DNA of 64,000 nucleotides from Pseudomonas libanensis (GCF_001439685.1 NZ_JYLH01000007.1:124001-188000); one strand, 5' to 3'. Shown: positions 44,352 through 52,488, counted from the first letter of the stretch. The notes: a model not told the origin generated them from the letters alone. Numbers and translations: made by a program.

Positions 44352-44642
44352 TTAACCGACTCGCCATACGCGGGCCAGGTTGCCCGAACTCTGGCACACC
44401 GACCCAACGAACACCGCCAGCAGTACCACCAGCGGCCACGCGTTACGCGGCATGATCAACTGGCCTTTGCCGATGTAAACAATCACTGCACCGGACGCCA
44501 CCATCACCATCCAGGCAAGGCAGCTCATGTCGCGGCGAAAGCGCGCCCCACGGCGCCGGAAGGTGAACAAGCGAACGAACAACGCCACGCACAACCAGAA
44601 CGTGGCCTGGGTCAGCACTGCCTGAATCACGTGACTATCCAT
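44352..44642 (-). CDS. Three-helix holin-type membrane protein
   Basis: A 96-residue protein with three hydrophobic helices (VLTQATFWLCVALFVRLF, LAWMVMVASGAVIVYI, PLVVLLAVFVGSVCQ), the layout of the 3-TM phage holins. It overlaps the upstream holin-like gene by 8 bases. One of the pair may act as antiholin. Confidence 0.7.
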   Translation of the reverse strand: MDSHVIQAVLTQATFWLCVALFVRLFTFRRRGARFRRDMSCLAWMVMVASGAVIVYIGKGQLIMPRNAWPLVVLLAVFVGSVCQSSGNLARVWRVG

Positions 44643-45000
44643 CCTGCCTCCCTTGCGGCTCGGCATCGAGACCGCGTCGCTTGATGATGGCAAGTGCAAC
44701 CGTGACAACCAGTACCGACGCACCGAACGCAGCCGGGCCGGAGTGCTTGAACGGTCGAATGCCCCACAACTCCAGTTCACCGAGACCTGGGGCGAACAAG
44801 TAACCCATCACGAATGACACCAGGAGGAACACCAACCTCTTCCAGACGGGCAACTCTTCGGTCGTGGTAAAAAATACAAGTGAACCGGCAAGAGCGCCGA
44901 TTACGGCAAGCCCATCAACACCGGTCAGCAACCCCGTTACAGCAGTACCGGCGGCGCCGGCCACGACAACAGTTGCAGCCGTGCTCGCTGGCTCGCCCAT
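44635..45000 (-). CDS. Holin-like membrane protein, first gene after the late terminator
   Basis: A 121-residue protein with about four hydrophobic segments (TVVVAGAAGTAVTGLLTG, LAVIGALAGSLVFF, LVFLLVSFVMGYLFAPGL, FGASVLVVTVALAII) and a charged C terminus. The start at 45000 lies just after the terminator at 45039-45063. Position at the head of the late operon fits a holin. Confidence 0.7.
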   Translation of the reverse strand: MGEPASTAATVVVAGAAGTAVTGLLTGVDGLAVIGALAGSLVFFTTTEELPVWKRLVFLLVSFVMGYLFAPGLGELELWGIRPFKHSGPAAFGASVLVVTVALAIIKRRGLDAEPQGRQDG

Positions 45001-45038
45001 GCTGATAACTCCATTGCAAAAACCCATCGGGCAGAAAT

Positions 45039-45063
45039 TAAAAACCCCGCACAAGGCGGGGTT
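45039..45063 (-). terminator. Terminator between the Q-like gene and the late operon
   Basis: On the minus strand AACCCCGCC, loop TTGT, GCGGGGTTTTT. It lies 39 bases before the first late gene and after the Q-like gene, like lambda tR'. Late expression must pass it. Confidence 0.85.
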
Positions 45064-45190
45064 GAGGAACCGGTCTAGGGGAACCGGGTGAAGCTGCACA
45101 GCACGTGCGAGGTCAGCGCCGAGGCGCAAATTCCATATCGTGGGGACTTTTTACCCCTTGAGTACGGAACCGAAAAGGGGGCAATTTCGG

Positions 45191-45673
45191 TTAATTCGCT
45201 CGACGCAACTTTGACGCAACTTTGAGAACACTTTGAGTCTGTCCGCCCCGACGAACGGCCAGTTGTTTTCGAACCTCTGCCCGGCGGGTCAGCGCTTGAA
45301 GCAACCGCAGATGCAAAGCGTGCACCTGATCGTAATACGTCTGACGGGCCGTAGATGAAAAGCCCGCCAGATGCATCTGCATAAGCCAGCTTGGTGTGGG
45401 GTCACTCCCATACCGAACAACCGCCAACCGGGCCAGTGCCTCGCCACGTTTGTCCTGGCGCTCAATCTCAGACAAACCAGCAGTGACCTCTTGAGCAACA
45501 CCATCAGGACCAGCGCCAGCACCAAGGATAATGCGGGGGCCAGGCGTACCGCGAGGAGCGCAACCACCCCACTCCATTATCGTAGCCATGGGGCTTCCCA
45601 TTCCGCCGCCCATCCCATTGCTTCGGCATTGCTCGGCCCAGTGCTTCAACAGAGTTTCCATTTCTTCGATCAT
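45191..45673 (-). CDS. Putative Q-like late antitermination protein
   Basis: A 160-residue basic protein (METLLKHWAEQCRSNGMGGG, ALARLAVVRYGSDPTPSWLM, TARQTYYDQVHALHLRLLQA). The Gly-rich N terminus and C-terminal helix resembling a sigma region 4-type HTH recall phage antitermination Q proteins. Its place, right before a terminator and the lysis/late operon, is the Q position in lambdoid phages. Family match is not certain. Confidence 0.55.
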   Translation of the reverse strand: MIEEMETLLKHWAEQCRSNGMGGGMGSPMATIMEWGGCAPRGTPGPRIILGAGAGPDGVAQEVTAGLSEIERQDKRGEALARLAVVRYGSDPTPSWLMQMHLAGFSSTARQTYYDQVHALHLRLLQALTRRAEVRKQLAVRRGGQTQSVLKVASKLRRAN

Positions 45674-45700
45674 TGCCCCGCTCCCCCGCTAAAAACCCAA

Positions 45701-45988
45701 CCCAACACAAAAAACGCCATACCCAACACAAACCCAACACAGCTAAAAGCCTTTAAATTCAATAGCTTTAAAACGTCTGTGTTGAGTGTGCTGGGTGTGT
45801 TGGGTTTAACGGTCATCGCATAAGAAAAAAACCGTGCCGTCATGGATTGAAATAGTGTCACCCATGCGCGTGCGCGACGGCAAACCCAACACACCCAACA
45901 CACAAGCCGGAAAGCCGCGAAATAGAAGGCTTTAAATTGTGTGGGGTATCGAAAACCAACCCAACACACACCCAACACACCCAACACA
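45701..45988. repeat. Iteron-like array of CCCAACACA nonamers
   Basis: Eight exact copies of CCCAACACA read on the plus strand at 45701, 45722, 45733, 45885, 45894, 45960, 45971 and 45980. Three tandem copies in the opposite orientation lie at 45778-45804 (one exact, two with one mismatch). AT-rich stretches with a repeated GCTTTAAA core lie between (45743-45773 and 45926-45938). The array fills the 328-base gap after the primase-helicase gene. Spacing and orientation look like an iteron-type replication origin or a protein-binding array. It is not CRISPR: there are no unique equal-length spacers. Confidence 0.7.
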
Positions 45989-46001
45989 CTTTTAGTCGGA
46001 T

Positions 46002-48692
46002 TCATGCTGCCGCCGCCTTGATGTGGTCCCAGTTGTCGACGTTCCAGCCCGCCAGGCGTGCCGCTGCCCTCCAAGCAACCACCGCCTTCCCCAGGTCGGC
46101 CGACCTGAGTGATGGGGGCTGGGAAGCTTGGTCATCACGCGGAAAGAAGAACGCCCCGAACTTGCGATTGCTGCCGTCGGTCCAGGGGATGGCGCGGGTC
46201 TTATCCACCTCGGAGCTGATGAACAACGAGAACTTCGTCTGACTCATCACATGCTCTTTGTTGCGGTGGCACCACTCCAGGAACATCGCGTAAAGGTCTG
46301 TCGATAAGCAGGCGCCCCACATATCGCGCCCAAGTTCGCCGTATTGCCAGAGGAACAGGAAAGTCTGCCAGCTGGCCCGACTCAACGCCACCAGCCGCTC
46401 ACGGGCATCAGTGCTGGGCGGCCTGGTACGCTGGTCGAAGTCGCCCAGGTCGATGGACAACAGCCACGCATAAAGCGCCGCTACACCGCCGTTTTCCAAC
46501 TCCCGGCCAACCGCCTTCTGCCGCTCAACCGGTAACGTTTCCATCGGCCAAAGCACCAGCATTCGGCGGTCGCTTGGAGCAATCGGCCACGGCATAATCT
46601 CGTTGCTTAGGAACGCCGCGTTCATGTGGTTGGCCTCTTCCCAACCGTTGATAAACTTCGACTCCATACGCACCGTCTTGCCGGTCACCAGGTGCTTGAT
46701 CTTACCCACCTGGTTGTAACGTTGGTCTCGGCTGACCACTTCCTCAAACACCGCCCACAGCTTCCGGCTTTGCCAGGCGTTGAAGTTGCTTTCCAGCTGG
46801 GTCTGGCCGACCGTGGCAGCGTATTGCCCGTACAACAAACCGAAGGCATCAGCGAACAGCAGGCTTTTACCTGAGCCCTCCATGGTGGAATGAGCCAGCA
46901 CCGCCGTATCCATTTTTGCACCAAGGTGCTGCAAGGGATACGCGAGCCACTTCACCAGCCAATCGTTCGACGACTTATCGTGGTTGCACAGGAAAGAGAT
47001 CAACCACCGCAGGTTCTCGCACGCCGCGTCATCGCGGCTCGGTTCCATGGGCAGTCCGTCGAAGGTATTGATATAGACGTTCGGATCTTTGGTCATTGTC
47101 GGGTCGAACACGATGTTCTCCACGTCAACCACACGGCGAGCCGGGCTGTTCAACCACATGCCGTACATGTCGCCGAGGGCCATCTTGACCGCCCCCTCTG
47201 GAACACGACGCTTCTTCTCTCGGTCCCAAACATCCTTGGTGCCGTCGATATAGACATAGCGCTCAATCGGCTCAAGGTTCAGCGCCCCACCCTTCTTGCC
47301 CGCCATCTTGCGGGCCTGCTCAATCTCTTTGACCTTATCGTCCGAGATCAGCTTTTTCTGGGTGTCATCCATCCACTGTTTCGCCAGGGGCTTACCGACA
47401 CGGGCCTCAAACGCAGTTTTCTTCATCGCCCGCGCTTTATCGAGGTCCCACACCTGGGTTGTGCCCTCGACCAGCACGTATCGCCGGAGTACCTGCTCAT
47501 ATGTCAGCTCTTCCCCCGCGCCCCCGTCAGCAGCCGGAGCGGCCTCGCCATTCGGCACGCCAGAGTCCTGCCCGACTGCATCCGCAGATGGGGCTGGGGG
47601 AAGATCGTGCGGACCTGGCCGCGTTGAATGCTGCATGCCCAACATCCGGGCGGCGTCCTTCACTGCCTTCGACTGGTCACCATCGTGGTCCAACAGACAA
47701 AACACTTCAAAGGCATCATTTTGGTGACCGTTGGCAAGCGGATCGGCACCGTGGTGGGAGTAGACCTTGCGGTCAGTGACAGTCACACCTGGCAGCCCGG
47801 TGCTGCTGTGTGGATACAGCCATTTGTTACCGCGCTTGATGTAGTCGTGGGCGCGCAACAGCTCTTCCACATCGTGGCACCGGTTGAACTCATCAATCAC
47901 CGAGAGCTTGCCATCAGCAGGTGGAGCGCGCTTGATAGGTTTCGCGGCGGGCTTCTTTGGCTTTGGCGCCCATGGGCACGCCGCTTCGGCGTTGCGCTTG
48001 AAGACGTCCCAATTCTGCCAAATGTTCAGCAGCTCATTGGTTAGGACCGGCAGGCCATCCGCTGCATTCGGCGGCGTGCGCCAGGTGTACGGCTTACCAG
48101 TGCCAGGATGGATTGATGGCGGGAATACGTCCTGCACCAGGCCCGCCCGCAGCTCAAACACCGTGAACCGCTTGTATTCGTCGGCCTCAGCTTTTGCAGC
48201 CGCCTCACCAGCGGTGTCCCCCTGCTCTTTCGCCGCCTTCGCCCGAGCCAGCAGCCCCTTGTGAATCGACCCATCGGGGTCGTTCTCATTGGGCCAGGAA
48301 AGCGAGTGGCGCGTCAGCTCCATGTCATCCGGCATTTTAAACAGCACGCGGAACCGCAATGGGTTACCCACGATGGTCGGATAGACCAGCGCCATTGCAT
48401 CTAAATCGAGGCCCATCTGGTCGAACAGCACAAACCGCGTCCACGGCACATCGTCAACGTCCAACGAGCAAACCCGACTTGGCCCGAGCACTACGCCCAG
48501 GTTGTGGTTGGGATTACGTTGCCAGAATGCTTCGGCGGCGGCCGGGTCGGTGATGTAACCGCCTGGCTTGTTCCACCCCACGCCCTTGGGCGCCTTTTCG
48601 CCTGGGTCAATAGGGACCAGTGCAAAGTTAAAGGTTTCGATGTAGCGGCGCGCCCAGGACGATATCGCTGTGCTGGTGGGTTGCTCACTCAT
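46002..48692 (-). CDS. Replication protein: primase-polymerase fused to SF3-like helicase
   Basis: An 896-residue protein. The N-terminal part (PIDPGEKAPKGVGWNKPGGY, then NLGVVLGPSRVCSLDVDD near residue 75 with the catalytic acids) is a bifunctional archaeo-eukaryotic primase-polymerase domain. The C-terminal part has a Walker A (HSTMEGSGKSLLF, near residue 605) in a DUF5906-type superfamily 3 helicase. It would let the phage initiate its own replication. The ATG at 48692 overlaps the zinc-finger gene by 4 bases. Confidence 0.85.
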   Translation of the reverse strand: MSEQPTSTAISSWARRYIETFNFALVPIDPGEKAPKGVGWNKPGGYITDPAAAEAFWQRNPNHNLGVVLGPSRVCSLDVDDVPWTRFVLFDQMGLDLDAMALVYPTIVGNPLRFRVLFKMPDDMELTRHSLSWPNENDPDGSIHKGLLARAKAAKEQGDTAGEAAAKAEADEYKRFTVFELRAGLVQDVFPPSIHPGTGKPYTWRTPPNAADGLPVLTNELLNIWQNWDVFKRNAEAACPWAPKPKKPAAKPIKRAPPADGKLSVIDEFNRCHDVEELLRAHDYIKRGNKWLYPHSSTGLPGVTVTDRKVYSHHGADPLANGHQNDAFEVFCLLDHDGDQSKAVKDAARMLGMQHSTRPGPHDLPPAPSADAVGQDSGVPNGEAAPAADGGAGEELTYEQVLRRYVLVEGTTQVWDLDKARAMKKTAFEARVGKPLAKQWMDDTQKKLISDDKVKEIEQARKMAGKKGGALNLEPIERYVYIDGTKDVWDREKKRRVPEGAVKMALGDMYGMWLNSPARRVVDVENIVFDPTMTKDPNVYINTFDGLPMEPSRDDAACENLRWLISFLCNHDKSSNDWLVKWLAYPLQHLGAKMDTAVLAHSTMEGSGKSLLFADAFGLLYGQYAATVGQTQLESNFNAWQSRKLWAVFEEVVSRDQRYNQVGKIKHLVTGKTVRMESKFINGWEEANHMNAAFLSNEIMPWPIAPSDRRMLVLWPMETLPVERQKAVGRELENGGVAALYAWLLSIDLGDFDQRTRPPSTDARERLVALSRASWQTFLFLWQYGELGRDMWGACLSTDLYAMFLEWCHRNKEHVMSQTKFSLFISSEVDKTRAIPWTDGSNRKFGAFFFPRDDQASQPPSLRSADLGKAVVAWRAAARLAGWNVDNWDHIKAAAA

Positions 48693-48892
48693 CGCCGCCG
48701 CTCCCGCAACCCCTGACAACTGACGCAGGTCGCACAACCCTGGATCGTCTGCTGACGAAGTAACGGGATAGGCTCGTCGCAATCCTCACAGAACTGGGCA
48801 CTGACGGCGCTTGTCGGGCGCTGACGGCGATCAAGTGCGACCTGTAGAAAGTACTCGGCCTGATCGTTGGCAATATCAATGATGTCAGTCAT
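48689..48892 (-). CDS. TraR/DksA-type C4 zinc-finger protein
   Basis: A 67-residue protein (MTDIIDIANDQAEYFLQVAL) with four Cys in CEDCDEPIP and CATCVSCQ. Phage members bind RNA polymerase in the secondary channel like TraR. It is between the CII-like and primase genes, with 4- and 8-base overlaps. Confidence 0.85.
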   Translation of the reverse strand: MTDIIDIANDQAEYFLQVALDRRQRPTSAVSAQFCEDCDEPIPLLRQQTIQGCATCVSCQGLRERRR

Positions 48893-49373
48893 TCTGGCGG
48901 GCCTCCATTGCTTGCCTGGCCCCAGCCATAATGCCCAGCACCGCACGGATCACATCGGCGCCGTGCTTCTCCAGGCATTCAACCTCATGCGGCTCCCAAA
49001 TATTGTCGGCAGCACCTTCATGCATGCTGGAAACAAACAGGCCCGTCCGGTGCAACACCTTGCTGACAGCCAGCAAGGCTTCCTTGGTAGGCGCCGCCGC
49101 TTCCGGCTTGTACCAGACCATACCGGCAGGTCGCATCAGCGCATCGAGTAACGAGGGATTTGCCGTCAGCCGTATCAGCTCTTCCAGCTCATCGGGATCA
49201 AGCCAGCGCTGTTCAAAGTCATGTTTGACCTTCTTTTGCAAGCTGTCGTATTCCATCACCATATCGAGCGCCAGGGCGGTGACACCGCCGCGGTAATCAT
49301 GCGCCGCACGATAGATTGCCTTGCGAAGTGAAAGAACCGGCGCAATGGCCGGTGACTGTTCTGTTCGACTCAT
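48885..49373 (-). CDS. CII-family phage regulatory protein
   Basis: A 162-residue protein (LRKAIYRAAHDYRGGVTALA, then EEL-rich region LDPDELEELIRLTANPSLLD) of the phage regulatory CII family (CP76-type). Second gene of the lytic operon after the Cro-like gene, as cII is in lambda. It probably takes part in the lysis/lysogeny decision. Confidence 0.8.
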   Translation of the reverse strand: MSRTEQSPAIAPVLSLRKAIYRAAHDYRGGVTALALDMVMEYDSLQKKVKHDFEQRWLDPDELEELIRLTANPSLLDALMRPAGMVWYKPEAAAPTKEALLAVSKVLHRTGLFVSSMHEGAADNIWEPHEVECLEKHGADVIRAVLGIMAGARQAMEARQND

Positions 49374-49482
49374 AACCGTAAATACTCCGTTTACGGTCTA
49401 GCCATAGAAACGGGCACGCCCTATCCTACGACCACGACCGATGTGCATGTGCTGTGTATCGTCGTAGCCGGGCTGGGGGATC

Positions 49483-49494
49483 TTTGGTGAGAGG
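49483..49494 (-). promoter_or_regulatory. boxA-like motif copy at the nutR-equivalent position
   Basis: CCTCTCACCAAA on the minus strand, in the gap between the Cro-like and CII-like genes. The identical 12-mer occurs three times in the plus-strand operon. It resembles boxA of lambda nut sites (CGCTCTTACACA) in the CTCT-x-AC core. Confidence 0.5.
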
Positions 49495-49513
49495 CCCCGG
49501 CCCGGCGCCTTTT

Positions 49514-49762
49514 TTAAGCTGCTTGCAGGTCGACCGGTAGCAAAAAAACGTCAGGACGCAATGCGTCTCTCGGGACTCCGGTCAGTTTTTCGACTCGCAA
49601 TACCATCTCAGCAGGAAGCTCGCCCCTTCTGAACCAGTACGAGACGAGCTGTTGAGAGACGTTCCGCTCTGGCGTCGAGACCAGCACCGCGAACGCGGCC
49701 TGGCCGCCGGCAAGGCTGATGGCCTTGGCAAGCGCCTCACGCATGGAATTCGAAATGCTCAT
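49514..49762 (-). CDS. Cro-like YdaS-type HTH repressor
   Basis: An 82-residue protein with an HTH (LAGGQAAFAVLVSTPERNVS, QQLVSYWFRRGELPAEMVLR) of the YdaS/Cro type, divergent from the CI-like repressor gene. It would bind the same operators and favour lytic growth. Confidence 0.85.
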   Translation of the reverse strand: MSISNSMREALAKAISLAGGQAAFAVLVSTPERNVSQQLVSYWFRRGELPAEMVLRVEKLTGVPRDALRPDVFLLPVDLQAA

Positions 49763-49788
49763 CTCAACCCTCGAACTAAAATCACAAC

Positions 49789-49858
49789 GAGAAATTACAA
49801 CTATTTTTGTTATCTCTCAACATCTTTTTATGTTTGATGAAATACAAAACTTTTTGTA
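49789..49858. promoter_or_regulatory. CI/Cro operator region with two palindromes
   Basis: A 30-bp imperfect inverted repeat (GAGAAATTACAA, six-base centre, TTGTTATCTCTC; 49789-49818) and a 16-bp near-palindrome (TACAAAACTTTTTGTA; 49843-49858) share the half-site ACAA/TTGT. They fill the gap between divergent repressor genes. The promoters themselves could not be placed with confidence. Confidence 0.65.
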
Positions 49859-49868
49859 GCCTCGCTTG

Positions 49869-50621
49869 ATGACTAAACAGCTCCCCACCCCAAGCCGCCT
49901 GGCCCTGAAATTCAAAGCCCGCCGCGAAGAACTTGATTTGACTCAAGCGGATGTCGCCACGCGCGTCACAGCCCTACTCGTTCCGCCTAAAAAGCTCACT
50001 CAACAGGTGTATGCGGCATTCGAGGGCGGAAAGTCTCAGACTACTAAGCACGCTATGAAAATTGCCCAGGTGCTTAGCATGCCTATGGAGGCGCTCGACG
50101 AGAGCTGGGAGCTTTCATCGACAGTCGCGAAGCAATCCAACGCCAAGTTAATTGATGCCCCTATAGCTGTATGGGAAGACGGACCTCCACTTGAAAATGA
50201 AGTCGAGGTTCCCATGCTCAAGGAAGTTGAACAGCCCGAAGGTTCTGGGCGTACGGAAATAGAAGAGCACGGCACGGTAAAGCTTGGCTTTAGTCAATCG
50301 TCGCTACAATCACTTGGAGTCGACGCTAGCAACATCGTATGCATCGTCGTCTCCGGCAACAGCATGGCTCCAGTTATCCCTGATGGCAGCTTGGCCGGGG
50401 TCGATCGAGGGAAGACAGCCATAAAGGACGGGGATATTTTCGCTATCAGTCAAAACGGGCAGCTCCGAGTGAAGATCCTTTACCGACTACCGCGCGGTGG
50501 CTTACGTATGCGGAGCTTCAATAGGGACGAGCACCCAGATGAAGAGTACCCGGAGGAACAGATTCAGACGGAAGGGATAGTTATTTTGGGCCGCATTTTC
50601 TGGTATTCCGTTTTACGCTGA
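49869..50621 (+). CDS. CI-like prophage repressor with S24 autopeptidase domain
   Basis: A 250-residue repressor that keeps the prophage silent. N-terminal HTH (RREELDLTQADVATRVTALL, QQVYAAFEGGKSQTTKHAMK) and a C-terminal LexA-type peptidase with Ser in VSGNSMAPVI and Lys in LRVKILYRL. RecA-stimulated self-cleavage would link induction to DNA damage; the usual Ala-Gly cleavage site is not obvious to me. The ATG at 49869 has little ribosome-site sequence, as common for repressors. Confidence 0.9.
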   Translation: MTKQLPTPSRLALKFKARREELDLTQADVATRVTALLVPPKKLTQQVYAAFEGGKSQTTKHAMKIAQVLSMPMEALDESWELSSTVAKQSNAKLIDAPIAVWEDGPPLENEVEVPMLKEVEQPEGSGRTEIEEHGTVKLGFSQSSLQSLGVDASNIVCIVVSGNSMAPVIPDGSLAGVDRGKTAIKDGDIFAISQNGQLRVKILYRLPRGGLRMRSFNRDEHPDEEYPEEQIQTEGIVILGRIFWYSVLR

Positions 50622-50636
50622 CAGCGAATGTTGTAC

Positions 50637-50664
50637 GAAAAGCCCGCGCAATGCGGGCTTTTTG
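50637..50664 (+). terminator. Terminator of the repressor gene
   Basis: AAAAGCCCGCGCAATGCGGG followed by CTTTTT: a GC stem with U-tract, 16 bases after the repressor stop. It isolates repressor transcription from the early operon. Confidence 0.88.
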
Positions 50665-50695
50665 TTAATCAAAGAAACAATTACAAATTTTCCTG

Positions 50696-50730
50696 TTGAC
50701 CAAAAAACAAATAAACGCGTATTGTTTGTT
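50696..50730 (+). promoter_or_regulatory. Early rightward promoter overlapped by an operator-like palindrome
   Basis: TTGACC (50696-50701), an 18-base spacer and TATTGT (50720-50725) form a sigma70-type promoter. AACAAA (50706-50711) and TTTGTT (50725-50730) form an inverted repeat across the -10, with the same ACAA/TTGT half-site as in the CI/Cro region. It would drive the plus-strand early operon and be repressed in the lysogen. Confidence 0.65.
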
Positions 50731-50736
50731 CGTACC

Positions 50737-50748
50737 CCTCTCACCAAA
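50737..50748 (+). promoter_or_regulatory. boxA-like motif copy at the nutL-equivalent position
   Basis: CCTCTCACCAAA in the leader just after the early promoter and before the first gene. Here CTCT and AGAG around CACCAA could also pair as a small hairpin. Confidence 0.5.
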
Positions 50749-50759
50749 GAGTACGAGAC

Positions 50760-50960
50760 ATGCAAACGACACAGCACAGCAACACCCGCTGCCCGGTCTA
50801 CCTTCACCCGGCGGCGGCGACCAGCCCCGCCGCAGTAGAGCGTATCCAGCGCAGCACTGGCCTTCTTGTCATCGTCAATCTGGGACGCGCCACCATTGCA
50901 CCAGCCCCCGCAGCCGTCGCCAGCGATGACCAGGGTCCATGGGGAGGCAACGCAGCATGA
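50760..50960 (+). CDS. First gene of the early operon, unknown small protein
   Basis: A 66-residue protein (MQTTQHSNTRCPVYLHPAAA, AVERIQRSTGLLVIVNLGRA). It overlaps the kinase gene by 4 bases. It occupies the position of lambda N but is not Arg-rich, so N function is not supported by composition. Confidence 0.65.
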   Translation: MQTTQHSNTRCPVYLHPAAATSPAAVERIQRSTGLLVIVNLGRATIAPAPAAVASDDQGPWGGNAA

Positions 50961-51538
50961 AGCCTCTTTTGATTGGCCTCACTGGTCGCGCACGCTCCGG
51001 CAAGACGACCGCCGCCGAGCACCTGGTAGGCACTTACCTGCTGGAGCACTACGCGTTCGCTGATCCGCTCCGCGATGGCCTGATGGCGATCTTCAACCTC
51101 GACCCTACCGACTTCGAAGGCGACCGCAAGGAGCAACCACTGGCCTGGCTGGACCGGTCGCCGCGTCAACTGATGCAGTCGATGGGCACCGAATGGGCAC
51201 GCGACACCATCCACCCGGACGTGTGGGTGATGCTCGCAGAGCAGAACCTCGACTACATCACTGCCGCACTGGGTGCGGTGATTGGGTTCGTGGTTAGCGA
51301 TATTCGGTTCGAGAACGAAGCGGACCTTATCCGCCGACGCGGCGGCACGGTAATCCACATCAACCGCCGCAACGCAGAACCCGTAAACGCGCATATCAGC
51401 GAGACAGGGGTTAAAGCCAACGACAACGACCTATATCTGCGCAATGACGGGACCGTCGAAGAGTTCCTGCGCTCGCTGGATGAAACCTTTCGCTGCCTAC
51501 GTGAACGCCACAAACGTCGCGAACAGCAATTCGCCTGA
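50957..51538 (+). CDS. Deoxynucleoside monophosphate kinase
   Basis: A 193-residue P-loop kinase (LIGLTGRARSGKTTAAEHLV) of the phage dNMP kinase family, with SDIRFENEADLIRRRGG as the typical second half. It would supply dNTP precursors for phage DNA synthesis. Confidence 0.85.
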   Translation: MKPLLIGLTGRARSGKTTAAEHLVGTYLLEHYAFADPLRDGLMAIFNLDPTDFEGDRKEQPLAWLDRSPRQLMQSMGTEWARDTIHPDVWVMLAEQNLDYITAALGAVIGFVVSDIRFENEADLIRRRGGTVIHINRRNAEPVNAHISETGVKANDNDLYLRNDGTVEEFLRSLDETFRCLRERHKRREQQFA

Positions 51539-51549
51539 GGTCTGCCGCC

Positions 51550-51825
51550 ATGAACCGCACCCTGGAACAAACCGCCGCTTTGCTCGGACTCAAGCCCCGC
51601 GCCTTCCGCACCAGGTTGCGGGAACTGGGCGTGTTGAATTCATCCGGCGACCTTGCCAGCGCTCACCGTGAGCGTGGCTACCTGTTTTCCGACCCACGCA
51701 GCCGCTGGAATCCGGCACTACGTAACTACACCCATTATTCCGTGGTGATGGTCAAGGAAGCGGGCGTTGAGTGGATCGCCAGAAAACTGGACATCACTAT
51801 CACCAAGAAGGACGCCGCAGCATGA
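51550..51825 (+). CDS. KilAC-domain phage antirepressor-like protein
   Basis: A 91-residue protein (LEQTAALLGLKPRAFRTRLR, then GVEWIARKLDITITKK) that corresponds to the KilAC C-terminal domain of phage antirepressors without its N-terminal partner. It may bind DNA or another regulator. Overlaps the next gene by 4 bases. Confidence 0.75.
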   Translation: MNRTLEQTAALLGLKPRAFRTRLRELGVLNSSGDLASAHRERGYLFSDPRSRWNPALRNYTHYSVVMVKEAGVEWIARKLDITITKKDAAA

Positions 51826-52196
51826 AGCCCACCGCCATCAACTCCGCTGTAGGCGCCCTGAAATTGGTGCCGATGTACCTCAACCATCCAACAGTGATCA
51901 GCCGCTCCACCCTGATTGGCGCCTCAGCCGAAGCTGTCGCATTGCTGGAGGCATTGCCCTGCGTGTCGGTGGAACTTGCCGAAGTGTTCCGCTGCGTTGA
52001 TGCAGTGATCGCCGACGGCCAAGTCGCCTACGTGACACCGGTCAAGTGCCCGGAATATCCATACGGTGCCGTCGTTGCAGACGCCAAGGGCAACGTCCTG
52101 GCAGCGGCCAAGGGCAAGAGCAAAGAAGGTCTCGCCGAACTGATCCGCCTCAAGCTGGTGCCCCGAAAGGAGGGGCATGGGGAGGAATCCGCGTGA
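51822..52196 (+). CDS. Early-operon protein of unknown function
   Basis: A 124-residue protein (MKPTAINSAVGALKLVPMYL, PEYPYGAVVADAKGNVLAAA) with a beta-rich central part. It is coupled by 4-base overlaps on both sides. No family recognised. Confidence 0.65.
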   Translation: MKPTAINSAVGALKLVPMYLNHPTVISRSTLIGASAEAVALLEALPCVSVELAEVFRCVDAVIADGQVAYVTPVKCPEYPYGAVVADAKGNVLAAAKGKSKEGLAELIRLKLVPRKEGHGEESA

Positions 52197-52435
52197 CCAC
52201 CACCCTGGAACAACTCCGGCGCCAGTTCGCCACGCCTTGCCCAAGTTTGACCGCCGTGCGTGAGCAGTACTTCACGCACATCCGCACCGACCGCCACCTG
52301 CTCAACGAAATCAAGGCAGGCCGGATCGAGCTGGTAGTCAAGCGCCTGCACTGCTCCGTACGCGCCAAGCCTGTCGTTTATCTGCACGACCTTGCCGACT
52401 ACCTCGACGCCCAGGCGACGAGCCAAGCGGCCTGA
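52193..52435 (+). CDS. PrtN-like pyocin activator family protein
   Basis: An 80-residue protein starting with GTG. The pattern AVREQYFTHIRTDRHLLNEI, then KPVVYLHDLADYLDAQ matches PrtN, the activator that turns on pyocin genes in P. aeruginosa after DNA damage. In this prophage it could activate phage late or early transcription. The match is by family pattern only. Confidence 0.75.
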   Translation: MTTTLEQLRRQFATPCPSLTAVREQYFTHIRTDRHLLNEIKAGRIELVVKRLHCSVRAKPVVYLHDLADYLDAQATSQAA

Positions 52436-52488
52436 TTCAAACGGTAGCCCCTGCCGACCAGGGGCAATAACCCAATGAGGCACAGCAC

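Noticed and set aside
45701..45988. Repeat array as a CRISPR
   Set aside because: Repeats are 9 bp, occur in both orientations and lack equal-length unique spacers.
45670..46005. Minus-strand frame of about 110 codons (VLGVLGVCWV-type repeats)
   Set aside because: It is the translation of the CCCAACACA repeat array, low in complexity and without a good ribosome site.
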